Shown here piece after piece: positions 48,971 through 56,736 of a stretch of 64,000 nt of DNA. Origin of the DNA: Actinopolymorpha rutila (GTDB taxonomy: Bacteria; Actinomycetota; Actinomycetes; Propionibacteriales; Actinopolymorphaceae); NCBI RefSeq assembly GCF_013407855.1, contig NZ_JACBZH010000001.1, positions 5,146,001 to 5,210,000 of the forward strand, read 5' to 3'. The translations under genes and the position numbers were made by a program. How positions within the stretch are numbered: the stretch's first letter is position 1; each line of letters begins with the position of its first letter. The notes under the pieces were generated by a model. The model did not search any database, was not told the DNA's origin, and worked only from the letters and a program-made list of their open reading frames with translations.

Positions 48971-49682
48971 GCACGCCGGGCGCGACGGGTTCTTCCTGGT
49001 GGAGGACCTGGTCGGCGCGGACGACTGTGCGCGCTACGCCGCCCGCCTCAACGAGTACGCCAGTGGCCGGCGCGCGGCTCCGGACGGCATCAGGCTGCAG
49101 CGGGAGCCGGCGCTCGACCGGTCCGGCGAGGTACGCCCGGACGGCGGGGACATCCGCAAGGTGGACGGGCTGTTCCACGACGACCTGCTGCACGGGCTGA
49201 TCACCAGTGAGCAGGTACAGCACTTCGTCCGGGCGCTCGTCGGTGAGCCGCCGCGGCTGTTCCGCGCCACCGCGCTGATGAAGCCGGCGGCGGTCGGCTC
49301 GGAGAAGGGCCAGCACCAGGACTCGCCGTACTGGCCGATCGAGCCGATGTCGCTGTGGTCGTGCTGGATTCCGTTCGACGACGCCACCCTGGACAACGGC
49401 TGCCTGACCGTCGTCCCCGGCAGCCACCGGCGCGGCGCGTTGCCGCACGTGCAGACGCAGGACGACTTCGTGGTACCCGCCGAGCACTACGACCCGGCCG
49501 CCCTGGTGCCGGTGCCGATGAGGCGTGGCTCCGCGTTGTTCTTCCACAGTCTGCTGCTGCACGGGAGCGCGGCGAACACCTCCGGTGACCCGCGCCGCGC
49601 GGTGACCATGAGCTATGTGGGGCCGGGCCACCGCTACACCGGCACGCCACCGGCCCCGGAGTACCCCGCCGTCACTCGGTAG
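48930..49682 (+). CDS. Phytanoyl-CoA dioxygenase (PhyH) family protein
   Basis: The 250-residue Fe(II)/2-oxoglutarate enzyme has GQHQDSPYWPIEP (about 130-142; His and Asp iron ligands), LDNGCLTVVPGSHRRGALP (about 155-173) and LLLHGSAANTSGDPRRAVTMSYV (about 210-232; last His and 2-oxoglutarate Arg). It hydroxylates a small molecule. GGGGAGG precedes the ATG, which lies 41 bp inside the preceding gene. Placement after an esterase and a sugar dehydrogenase suggests oxidative tailoring of the same substrate. Confidence 0.9.
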   Translation: MVSDMAAARQVVGEHAGRDGFFLVEDLVGADDCARYAARLNEYASGRRAAPDGIRLQREPALDRSGEVRPDGGDIRKVDGLFHDDLLHGLITSEQVQHFVRALVGEPPRLFRATALMKPAAVGSEKGQHQDSPYWPIEPMSLWSCWIPFDDATLDNGCLTVVPGSHRRGALPHVQTQDDFVVPAEHYDPAALVPVPMRRGSALFFHSLLLHGSAANTSGDPRRAVTMSYVGPGHRYTGTPPAPEYPAVTR

Positions 49683-49726
49683 GGTCAGGACGTTCCAGGC
49701 GACGTCGACGCGAGGAGCGATGCCCG

Positions 49727-50785
49727 GTGGTCGAGGAGCGGCGGGAGTGGCGGGAGCTGCTGGAGGCGAACGCCGCCGGCTACGCACGGGTGGCGCTGGA
49801 CAACATCGACCGGGAGTTCCCGTACGCCGTCCCGCACACGATGCGGGAGCCGGGTGACTTCCCGCACCGGCCGCGAGCACAGCACCCGGTCTTCTACGGC
49901 AGCTACGACTGGCACTCGTGCGTGGAGATGTACTGGCTGCTGGTGCGCCTGCTCGCGACGGCCGGTCGTGGCGTCCCTGTCGGGGCGCTACCCGAGGCGG
50001 AGATCCGGTCCCTCCTCGACAGCCACCTCAGCGCCGACGGCCTGGCCGCCGAGGCCGCGTTCATGGTCGATCGGGTCGGAGGTCGCCGCGAGCGACCCTA
50101 CGGGTGGGGCTGGGCGCTGCGGCTCGCCCACGAGCTGGCGAGCTGGGACGACCCGGACGCCCGGCGGTGGTCGGAACGCTTCACACCGTTGGCCGAGACC
50201 CTGACCGGGAACTTCCTCCGGTGGCTACCCAATGCGACCTATCCGGTGCGGTACGGCATGCATTCGAACAGCGCCTTCGCCGTGTCCCTGTCGCTTCCGT
50301 ACGCCCGGGCCCGCGCGGCCGGCGGCGACCCGGACCTGCTCAACGCACTCGTAGCGGCCACGCACCGGTGGTTCGGTGACGACCGCGACTACCCCGGCGC
50401 GTGGGAGCCGTCCGGCAGCGACTTCCTCTCCCCCGCGCTGACCGAGGCCGAACTCATGGCCCAGTTTGTGCCGGCGGAGGACTTTCCGACCTGGCTCGAA
50501 CGGTTCCTGCCCGGACTCGCCGACGCGAGACCGGCGGCCCTGTTCACCCCGGCGATCGTGTCGGACGGCAGCGACGGCCAGATCGCACACCTGCACGGCC
50601 TGAACGCAAGCCGCGCGTGGTGCTGGCGCCGGATCGCCGAGTCCCTTCCCGGCGACGACCCGCGGGTGGGAGTCGCGCTCACGGCGATGCGGCGTCATGC
50701 CGACGCGGCGTTGCCGCATGTCGCCGGGAGCGACTACATGGTGGAGCACTGGCTCGCGGCCTATGCCGTCCTCCTGCTCACCTGA
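49727..50785 (+). CDS. DUF2891-family protein
   Basis: The 352-residue protein matches the DUF2891 pattern: HPVFYGSYDWHSCVEMYWLL (about 45-64), YGMHSNSAFAVSLSLPYAR (about 180-198) and WEPSGSDFLSPALTEAELM (about 226-244). The fold is all-alpha, like (alpha/alpha)6 barrels of glycosidases, with conserved His, Asp and Glu. GTG is preceded by a GAGGAG element. It ends the four-gene operon. The family has no characterised activity known to me; its position suggests a carbohydrate-active role. Confidence 0.88.
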   Translation: MVEERREWRELLEANAAGYARVALDNIDREFPYAVPHTMREPGDFPHRPRAQHPVFYGSYDWHSCVEMYWLLVRLLATAGRGVPVGALPEAEIRSLLDSHLSADGLAAEAAFMVDRVGGRRERPYGWGWALRLAHELASWDDPDARRWSERFTPLAETLTGNFLRWLPNATYPVRYGMHSNSAFAVSLSLPYARARAAGGDPDLLNALVAATHRWFGDDRDYPGAWEPSGSDFLSPALTEAELMAQFVPAEDFPTWLERFLPGLADARPAALFTPAIVSDGSDGQIAHLHGLNASRAWCWRRIAESLPGDDPRVGVALTAMRRHADAALPHVAGSDYMVEHWLAAYAVLLLT

Positions 50786-50820
50786 GCGCCGCCCACCTGT
50801 CACTCGTCGGTCCAGGCAGC

Positions 50821-50866
50821 CAACTCAGTCGAGGTAGGCAACTCAGTCGACGTAGGCAACGTCGTC
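50821..50866. repeat. 18-bp tandem repeat across a stop codon
   Basis: CAACTCAGTCGAGGTAGG (50821-50838) and CAACTCAGTCGACGTAGG (50839-50856) differ at one base, and a third partial copy begins at 50857. The right copy holds the stop of the minus-strand fragment (TCA at 50843). On that strand each unit encodes Ala-Tyr-Val/Leu-Asp-stop in the same frame. Confidence 0.85.
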
Positions 50867-51238
50867 GACCTGGAACCTCGCACTCCAGGGCGTGTCCGAC
50901 CCGATCGCCCGGAAGCTGACCTCGATTCTCGTCACCTTGTTGCGCGGGGCCCAGTCGCCGACGTCGACCTGAAGCCCGTTCCACCTGTCCGGCGTGAAGG
51001 TACTCACCGTCGTCGACCGGCGCTCGGTTCCGCTGACGAGAGTCAGCGTGGCCTCGTAGCCGGTCGCTCCGGGCGCGCCCCCGTAGGAGTCCACCCAGGC
51101 GACGACGCTCTTCGCGCCGGACAGGTCCAGCGGGCCGGCCGGGTCGACGGCGACGGTCCTGGTCGCCGAGGCCGGTGCCGCGGCTCCGGTGGCTTCCAGC
51201 GCACCGGCCCTCAGGTCGTCCGGCGTACGACGTTCCAC
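50843..51238 (-). pseudogene. Orphan beta-sandwich fragment, probable remnant of a secreted hydrolase
   Basis: The 131-residue frame reads as a jelly-roll carbohydrate-binding-type module (LDLSGAKSVVAWVDSYGGAPG, cited for about residues 37-57; WNGLQVDVGDWAPRN near 85; RFQVDDVAYVD at the end). It has no signal peptide or catalytic domain. Its GTG lies 28 bp inside the end of the FAD monooxygenase gene. Such modules normally end large secreted glycosidases or lyases, so a lost 5' part is likely. It could still be a small coupled gene. Codon use is normal for the region. Confidence 0.5.
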
Positions 51239-52476
51239 GAGGGACGGCTGTTGAGCGCCTGGACGTCCATGTCGCTGAGCCGCCGCTGGGCACCAGCCGT
51301 GCCGGCGAGCTCCTCCGGTGTCAGCACGTCGGCGATGTCATCGAAGCCGTGTGGCGCGCGTTCGGTCACCAGCGCGATCGTCTGCTCCATGGGCAGCTCG
51401 CGCTGGGCGAGCACAAGGTCGGCGGTGGCAGGCCTGCGCTCCTCCTCGTACGCCGCGAGACCGGCCGCGGGGTCGGTGGTCACGGCCAGCTCTCTCGCCA
51501 GCACGCGGGCGTCCAGTACGGCCTGGGAACCGCCGTTGGATCCAACCGGATACATGGGATGCGCGGCGTCCCCGAGCAGGGTGACCCGGCCAATTCCCCA
51601 ACTGGGCAACGGATCCCTGTCCACCATGGGGTACTCCAGGATCCGCTCCGTGCCGGCGAGGATCGCGGCGATGTCCGCGCCGGGAAGCCGCCAGCCGTCG
51701 TAGTGCGGGAGTACGTCCTCCAGCCGCCCGGGCCGGGACCAGTCGGCCGCCGGCGCCGGGCCTGGCTCGGCGAGCGTCACCTCTGCCACCCAGTTGAGCA
51801 GTGCTCGCCCTCGAGCCCCGGCGCGAGCCGAGACGGGGTAGAGCACGAACTTCGCCGACCGGTTCGAACCCGCGATGATCATCGTGGCGCCGTCGAGGTA
51901 GGGATCCCCCTCGACCGTTCCGCGCCACATCCGGATCCCGTTCCACAGCAGCGGTCCGTCGTTTGGGTGGAGCCGGGCTCGCACGGTGGAGTGAAGACCG
52001 TCCGCGCCGACGAGAACGTCGGCCGTCTTCGACAGTCGCTCCCCGGTCCGCACGTCGCGCAGCAGCGCCGTGACTGCGGTGCCGTTCTGCTCGAAGCTAT
52101 CCAGCGCCAATCCTGTCGAGATGCCGCCGAGGCGGTCGCGTACGTGCTCGAGCAGCATCATCTGCAGCTCACCGCGGTGGACGGAGTACTGCGGCCAGTC
52201 GTATCCAGCAAGCCTCCCCCGAGGAATCGTAACGATCGTGCCGCCGAACCTGTCGGTGTACATCATCCGGCTCGTCGGTATGCCGATCTCGGCGAGCGCG
52301 TCCCCAAGGCCAAGGTCGGTGAGCTCGCGGACGGCGTGCGGCTGGAGGTTGATGCCCACGCCGAGGGCACGGGGCTGCACGACGTACTCGACGACCTCGC
52401 AGTCGACACCCGCCGCGTGCAGGCTGAGCGCTGCCGTGAGCCCCCCGATCCCGCCCCCGACGATCAGTACCTTCAT
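51211..52476 (-). CDS. FAD-dependent class A monooxygenase
   Basis: The 421-residue flavoprotein has the three class A motifs: KVLIVGGGIGGLTAAL at the N-terminus (GxGxxG), VLVGADGLHSTVRARL near 150 (DG motif) and VTLLGDAAHPMYPVGSNGG near 290 (GD motif). It hydroxylates an aromatic or polyketide-like substrate with NAD(P)H. The ATG at 52476 is set by the Rossmann strand. It is the upstream neighbour of the orphan beta-sandwich fragment and is separated from the transporter by a strong hairpin. Confidence 0.92.
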   Translation of the reverse strand: MKVLIVGGGIGGLTAALSLHAAGVDCEVVEYVVQPRALGVGINLQPHAVRELTDLGLGDALAEIGIPTSRMMYTDRFGGTIVTIPRGRLAGYDWPQYSVHRGELQMMLLEHVRDRLGGISTGLALDSFEQNGTAVTALLRDVRTGERLSKTADVLVGADGLHSTVRARLHPNDGPLLWNGIRMWRGTVEGDPYLDGATMIIAGSNRSAKFVLYPVSARAGARGRALLNWVAEVTLAEPGPAPAADWSRPGRLEDVLPHYDGWRLPGADIAAILAGTERILEYPMVDRDPLPSWGIGRVTLLGDAAHPMYPVGSNGGSQAVLDARVLARELAVTTDPAAGLAAYEEERRPATADLVLAQRELPMEQTIALVTERAPHGFDDIADVLTPEELAGTAGAQRRLSDMDVQALNSRPSWNVVRRTT

Positions 52477-52644
52477 GCTCTCTTTCCTGTCTGCTGGAGA
52501 TTCACGACATGCCTCGCGCACTCAGGTGCCAACGGGGCTCCCTCTTCTCCATCGTCACGAAGAGGGCGTTGGGCAGACAGTCCAGCACACGTATGAATCG
52601 CCGGCGGCCGGTGACCATGGATCTGGGAACGGTCTCTGACGCAG

Positions 52645-52677
52645 TCCTGCCCCGACGCGAATCGCGTCGGGGCAGGA
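52645..52677 (-). terminator. Perfect 16-bp hairpin after the MHS transporter gene
   Basis: TCCTGCCCCGACGCGA (52645-52660) and its exact reverse complement (52662-52677) flank one base, giving a very stable stem 47-79 bp past the stop of the minus-strand transporter. There is no T-tract, as is usual in actinomycetes. It may also insulate the FAD gene start. Confidence 0.8.
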
Positions 52678-52723
52678 ACTGACTTCAGCGGGCCGGGTCA
52701 GCCGAGCATGCCTGGCCGGGCAC

Positions 52724-54124
52724 TCAGGTGGTGCGGGCCGCGGCGGTCGCGCCCACCGGCTCCGGCTCCAGCGCTACCGGCGGCGGAGCGTCCTCGGTGC
52801 CGGGCACCTCGGTGCCGTTGATCGGGCACCGGCTGGTCTCCGGGATCCGAATCAGCGAGATGGCACCGATCGCGCAGGCGGCCATCATGTAGAACGCCGG
52901 CGTGAGCGCAACCCCCGTCTTCGCCGTCAGCCAGTCGTTGACGGCCGGCGCCGTGCCACCGAACAGCGACGTCGAGACGTTGTAGGCGATGGCGAACCCG
53001 GCGTACCTGATGTGGGTGGGGAACATCGCCGGGAACGTCGCGGAGATCGTCGCCAGCTGCGGAACGTAGAGCAGGCCCAGGACGGCGAACCCGATCACCG
53101 CGCCCACCACGTTCGTCGCCATCAGGATGAACATCGGAACGACCGCGACGAACAACCCACCGAGCGACAGCCACCACATCGGCTTGCGACCGAACCGGTC
53201 GGAGAACGCTCCGGCGAAGGGCAAGAACAACATCATCGCCAGCATGCCGATGATCGGGACGACCAGCGACCAGTTCGCGCTCAGCCCGATCTCCGTCTTG
53301 AGGTAGGTCGGCATGTACGTCAGCAAGGTGTAGTTGACGACGTTCAGCGCGATCACCAGGCCGCCGAGCTGAAGGATCGGACGCCAGTACTCCGTGATCA
53401 GGCTCCGGAACGGGTGGCTGACCTTCTCCTTCTCACCCGACTCCTCCAGCTCCTGGAACACCGGAGTGTCCTCCAGCTTGGAGCGCAGGTAGACGCCGAT
53501 CAGCCCGAGCGGAGCCGCCACGAGGAACGGCAGCCGCCAGCCCCACGCGTGCATGGTCTCGTCGCCGAGTGCCAGCGAGCAACCAAGCATCAGCAGGGCA
53601 CCGAGCGAGAAGCCCGACAGCGTGCCGAACTCCAGGAAGCTGCCGAAGAAGCCGCGACGCCGGCTGGGGGCGTACTCAGCCATGAACGTCGCCGCACCGC
53701 CGTACTCTCCACCGGTGGAGAACCCCTGGATCATCCGCAGGATGACCAGCAGCGCGGGTGCCCACAGGCCGATGGAGTGGTAGGAGGGGATGAGTCCTAC
53801 CGCCAGAGTCGCGCCGGACATCAGCAGGATCGTCAACGCGAGCACGTGCTTGCGACCGAGTCGGTCACCCAGCGGTCCCCAGATCAGACCGCCCAATGGG
53901 CGAACGAGGAACGACACCGCGAACGTCAGCAGGGCGAACAGCGTCGCGTTCTGGGTGTCACCCGGGAAGAACGCTGCCGAGATGTAGATGACGCCGTACG
54001 AGTAGATGCCGTAGTCGAACCACTCGGTTCCGTTCCCGATGGCCGACGCGGCGATCGCTCTGCGCAACACCCCCGATGGTTGCTCTTCTTCCACGGTCGG
54101 TCTGGCGGATTTCTGTGAACTCAT
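52724..54124 (-). CDS. MFS transporter, metabolite:H+ symporter (MHS) family
   Basis: The 466-residue protein has 12 transmembrane helices and the MHS signatures: GTEWFDYGIYSY near 32, GPLGDRLGRKHVL near 82, RMIQGFSTGGEYGGAATFMAEY near 130-151 and FSDRFGRKPMWW near 308. MHS carriers (ProP, KgtP, ShiA) import organic acids or osmolytes with protons. CCTCCTC (Shine-Dalgarno on the minus strand) precedes the ATG. A promoter with a LacI-type operator is seen at 54155-54184. It is divergent from the enolase-superfamily operon, which suggests a sugar-acid substrate. Confidence 0.93.
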   Translation of the reverse strand: MSSQKSARPTVEEEQPSGVLRRAIAASAIGNGTEWFDYGIYSYGVIYISAAFFPGDTQNATLFALLTFAVSFLVRPLGGLIWGPLGDRLGRKHVLALTILLMSGATLAVGLIPSYHSIGLWAPALLVILRMIQGFSTGGEYGGAATFMAEYAPSRRRGFFGSFLEFGTLSGFSLGALLMLGCSLALGDETMHAWGWRLPFLVAAPLGLIGVYLRSKLEDTPVFQELEESGEKEKVSHPFRSLITEYWRPILQLGGLVIALNVVNYTLLTYMPTYLKTEIGLSANWSLVVPIIGMLAMMLFLPFAGAFSDRFGRKPMWWLSLGGLFVAVVPMFILMATNVVGAVIGFAVLGLLYVPQLATISATFPAMFPTHIRYAGFAIAYNVSTSLFGGTAPAVNDWLTAKTGVALTPAFYMMAACAIGAISLIRIPETSRCPINGTEVPGTEDAPPPVALEPEPVGATAAARTT

Positions 54125-54154
54125 AGTCCTCCTCGGCCGTTTCCGGACCGCGGC

Positions 54155-54184
54155 ACGCTAGCAGCGTCCAGTGCAACGTTTCAA
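54155..54184 (-). promoter_or_regulatory. Promoter of the MHS transporter gene
   Basis: On the minus strand TTGAAA (54184-54179) and TAGCGT (54160-54155) are separated by 18 bp; transcription would start near 54148, 24 nt before the ATG. Confidence 0.65.
54172..54183. promoter_or_regulatory. LacI/GalR-type operator over the -35 box
   Basis: TGCAACGTTTCA is an 12-bp dyad with one mismatched pair and an AACGTT centre, the form bound by LacI/GalR and catabolite regulators. It covers the -35 TTGAAA of the transporter promoter, so binding should repress. Confidence 0.6.
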
Positions 54185-54333
54185 AACCCGAACTATCCAA
54201 GGCAAGATCAACTTGCGCCTGCGTGCGACTGGGACCCCAGCGTGATAAGTGTCCGCCTGAACAGCGGCCGGACGAGCCGTGGACCAGCCGCTTGGGGGTC
54301 AATCCTCCCGCGCTGACAGGCGTGCCCGATTGT

Positions 54334-54349
54334 TGTCCGATAACGGACA
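54334..54349. promoter_or_regulatory. Inverted repeat upstream of the dehydratase operon
   Basis: TGTCCG-ATAA-CGGACA has perfect 6-bp arms and lies 105 bp upstream of the ATG at 54454. The shape resembles IclR or GntR operators, regulators common for sugar-acid genes. Confidence 0.55.
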
Positions 54350-54453
54350 GCGCTTGCCCGCCGGAGGGGCCGTGCCTGGTTCGCCCTAGTATCGAAGGAA
54401 ACCATGCGGCGGGGCGCCGGTCTCGCCGGACCCGTCTGGCCATGGGGAGACTC

Positions 54454-55632
54454 ATGAAGATCACGGACGTCAAGACTTTCCTGGTACACGACCGCGAGCG
54501 TCCGAGCCGCAACTACACATTCGTGAAGATCTACACCGACGAGGGTGTGACCGGCCTCGGTGAGGCAGGAGTCACGGGCCGTGAGTTGGCCGTACGCGGC
54601 ATGGTCGAGAGCTTCGCACCCATCCTCCGCGGCATGGACCCGACCCGGATCGAGCACATCTGGCAGACGCTGTGGCGCGGCCACTTCTTCCGTGGTGGGC
54701 ACGTCCACTCCGCCGCAGTGGCGGCCATCGACATCGCGTTGTGGGACCTGCGCGGCAAGGTGCTCGGAGTCCCCGTCTACGACCTGCTGGGCGGGCGTAC
54801 CCGCGACTACGCGCGCTGCTACTGCCACGTGCAGCAACCCGGCGGCGGTCACGGCCCACGCGGGGCGATCGACGCGATGGTCGACTACGCGAAGGGCCAG
54901 GTCGAACAGGGCTGGCAGTTCATCCGCTTCGGGGCCGGCGAGGGCAGCCGGCAGGGCGCGGAAGGCATCTACGAACAGTCCCGAGCGGTGCGGTGGACCG
55001 TGGAAGCCTTCGGCGCGCTGCGGGACGCGGTCGGCCCGGAGGTGGAGATCTGCGTCGACTTCCACCAGCGCACCACCCCGCCGTACGCCATCGAACTGGC
55101 CCGCGAACTCCAGCCCATGCGGCCGTTCTTCATCGAGGACCCCCTGCGGGCGGAGAACCCCTCGGAGTTCGCCTACCTACGCCAGCACATCTCGGTGCCG
55201 ATCGCCACCGGTGAGCAGCTGCCGAGCAAGTGGGACTGGCGCGAACTCGTCGAACAGGACCTGATGGACTACTGCCGGGTGGACCTGTGCATCTGCGGCG
55301 GGCTCACCGAGGCCCGCAAGGTCGCCGGATGGTGTGAGACCCACTACATCGAACAGGTCCCGCACAACCCGCTGGGGCCGGTGTCAACCGCGGCCTGCCT
55401 GCACTTCGACCTGTCCACACCACTGTTCGCCGTACAGGAGCTCACCTGGCGGCCGGACATCCTCGCCGACATCGTGACCACCGACATGCGGTTGGAGGGC
55501 GGCAACCTCTACAGCGGCGGCTCCCCCGGCCTCGGCGTGGAGCTGAACGACGAGGCGGCGCTCGCGGAGCCCTACCAGCTGGCGGGCCCGCACATCCTTC
55601 ACCGCGAGGACAACTCCGTCTCCGACTGGTGA
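54454..55632 (+). CDS. Enolase-superfamily sugar acid dehydratase (mannonate/galactonate type)
   Basis: The 392-residue protein begins KITDVKTFLVHDRERPSRNYTFVKI (in part), with an N-terminal capping domain and barrel ligands in CVDFHQRTTPPYAIEL (about 197-212, first Asp then His), FFIEDPLRAENP (about 225, Glu) and PIATGEQL (about 250, Glu). The DFHQR pattern and HNPLGPV near 310 match mannonate/galactonate dehydratases. It should dehydrate an aldonic acid to a 2-keto-3-deoxy acid. GGGGAGA precedes the ATG. It opens a three-gene operon. Confidence 0.9.
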   Translation: MKITDVKTFLVHDRERPSRNYTFVKIYTDEGVTGLGEAGVTGRELAVRGMVESFAPILRGMDPTRIEHIWQTLWRGHFFRGGHVHSAAVAAIDIALWDLRGKVLGVPVYDLLGGRTRDYARCYCHVQQPGGGHGPRGAIDAMVDYAKGQVEQGWQFIRFGAGEGSRQGAEGIYEQSRAVRWTVEAFGALRDAVGPEVEICVDFHQRTTPPYAIELARELQPMRPFFIEDPLRAENPSEFAYLRQHISVPIATGEQLPSKWDWRELVEQDLMDYCRVDLCICGGLTEARKVAGWCETHYIEQVPHNPLGPVSTAACLHFDLSTPLFAVQELTWRPDILADIVTTDMRLEGGNLYSGGSPGLGVELNDEAALAEPYQLAGPHILHREDNSVSDW

Positions 55633-55686
55633 GTCGGTAGGAGCTGCAGAACTCACGCAACGAGACGAGACGCCGGAAGGACAGCC

Positions 55687-56736
55687 ATGCGGGTGAAGGA
55701 AGTGCGTACCACCTACTCGGTGCGCCCACACGCGGCCCGGCCGATCCGCGACGCCCTGCAGACGCTGACCGGCGGCGGCTCGGTGAGCGTGGAGGTCGAG
55801 TCCGAGGATGGCCTGGTCGGGCGCGGTACTTCGTCGTTCGGACGGATCGACGGGGCACCGAAGGCGTTGTCGGTCTTCATCGACGGGGTACTCGCTCCGT
55901 TGGTCGTCGGCCGGGACGCCACCGGGATCCCGGCGATCATCGAGTCGCTGAAGGTGGAGACCGAGTACCACGGCACGGCGGGGTTCGCGACATTCGGCAT
56001 CAGCGCGGTCGACGTCGCGTTGTGGGACCTGCTGGGCAAGGCCCACGGCGTTCCGACGTACCAACTGTGGGGTGCCCACCGCGACCGGGTCCCCGCGTAC
56101 GCGATGGTCGGCTGGTCCAACTACGACCTCGACGAACTCCGGCAGCAGTGCGGCGAGGCGGTCGCACAGGGCTTTCGCGGTGTGAAGATCAAGGTGGGCG
56201 CCGGCGACCTGGACGACGACGTACGCCGGATCGAGGCGGTCCGGTCGCGGATCGGTCCCGACGTCGCGCTCATGGTCGATGCCAACCAGGTGTTGACACT
56301 CAGCGAGGCGCTGCGCCGCGGCGAGGTGTTCGGCGAGCTGGGCGTGACGTGGTTCGAGGAACCCCTGCCCGCACAGGACTTCGCGGGCTACGCCGAGCTC
56401 ACCAGCCGACTGCGCATCCCGGTCGCCGCCGGTGAGAACCTCTACGGCGCCGGACAGTTCCGCGAGTTCTTCGAACGCCGTGGCTGCGACATCGTGCAGC
56501 CCGACCTACGCCGCGCGGGCGGGCCGACCGAGATCCGCGCGGTCGGGGCGTTGGCCTCGGCCTTCGGTGTCCCGTACGCCTCACACGGCGGTGGTCCCGC
56601 GGCGCTGAGCCTGCTCCTGTGCGCACCGACCGCGATCTGGCTGGAGACCGGACTGCGGTCGTCGCCGACGGCGTACCCGCGACTCGAGGACGGGTGCGCG
56701 CTCGCTCCACAGGGGCCTGGTTTCGAGTGGGAGTGA
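55687..56736 (+). CDS. Enolase-superfamily enzyme (mandelate racemase/muconate lactonizing type)
   Basis: The 349-residue protein has the KxK catalytic motif FRGVKIKVGAG (about 162-172), metal ligands in ALMVDANQVL (about 196), TWFEEPLPAQDF (about 222) and VAAGENLYG (about 250), and SHGGGPAAL near 300 on the far strand. This is the MR-type set for proton abstraction, so racemisation, cycloisomerisation or dehydration is possible. It differs from the first dehydratase, so the operon has two successive or alternative steps. The stop overlaps the next GTG (GTGA). Confidence 0.9.
   Translation: MRVKEVRTTYSVRPHAARPIRDALQTLTGGGSVSVEVESEDGLVGRGTSSFGRIDGAPKALSVFIDGVLAPLVVGRDATGIPAIIESLKVETEYHGTAGFATFGISAVDVALWDLLGKAHGVPTYQLWGAHRDRVPAYAMVGWSNYDLDELRQQCGEAVAQGFRGVKIKVGAGDLDDDVRRIEAVRSRIGPDVALMVDANQVLTLSEALRRGEVFGELGVTWFEEPLPAQDFAGYAELTSRLRIPVAAGENLYGAGQFREFFERRGCDIVQPDLRRAGGPTEIRAVGALASAFGVPYASHGGGPAALSLLLCAPTAIWLETGLRSSPTAYPRLEDGCALAPQGPGFEWE

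Larger units (their letters stand above)
54125..54453. other. 329-bp divergent intergenic region with two operator candidates
   Basis: The gap between the transporter (minus) and the first dehydratase (plus) holds a minus-strand promoter with an overlapping LacI-type dyad near 54172, an inverted repeat at 54334-54349 and a possible -10 TAGTAT at 54387. I see no gene in it. Confidence 0.7.

Noticed and set aside
51855-51880. tRNA-like GGTTCGAAC
   Set aside because: It lies in the coding frame of the FAD monooxygenase and no cloverleaf surrounds it.
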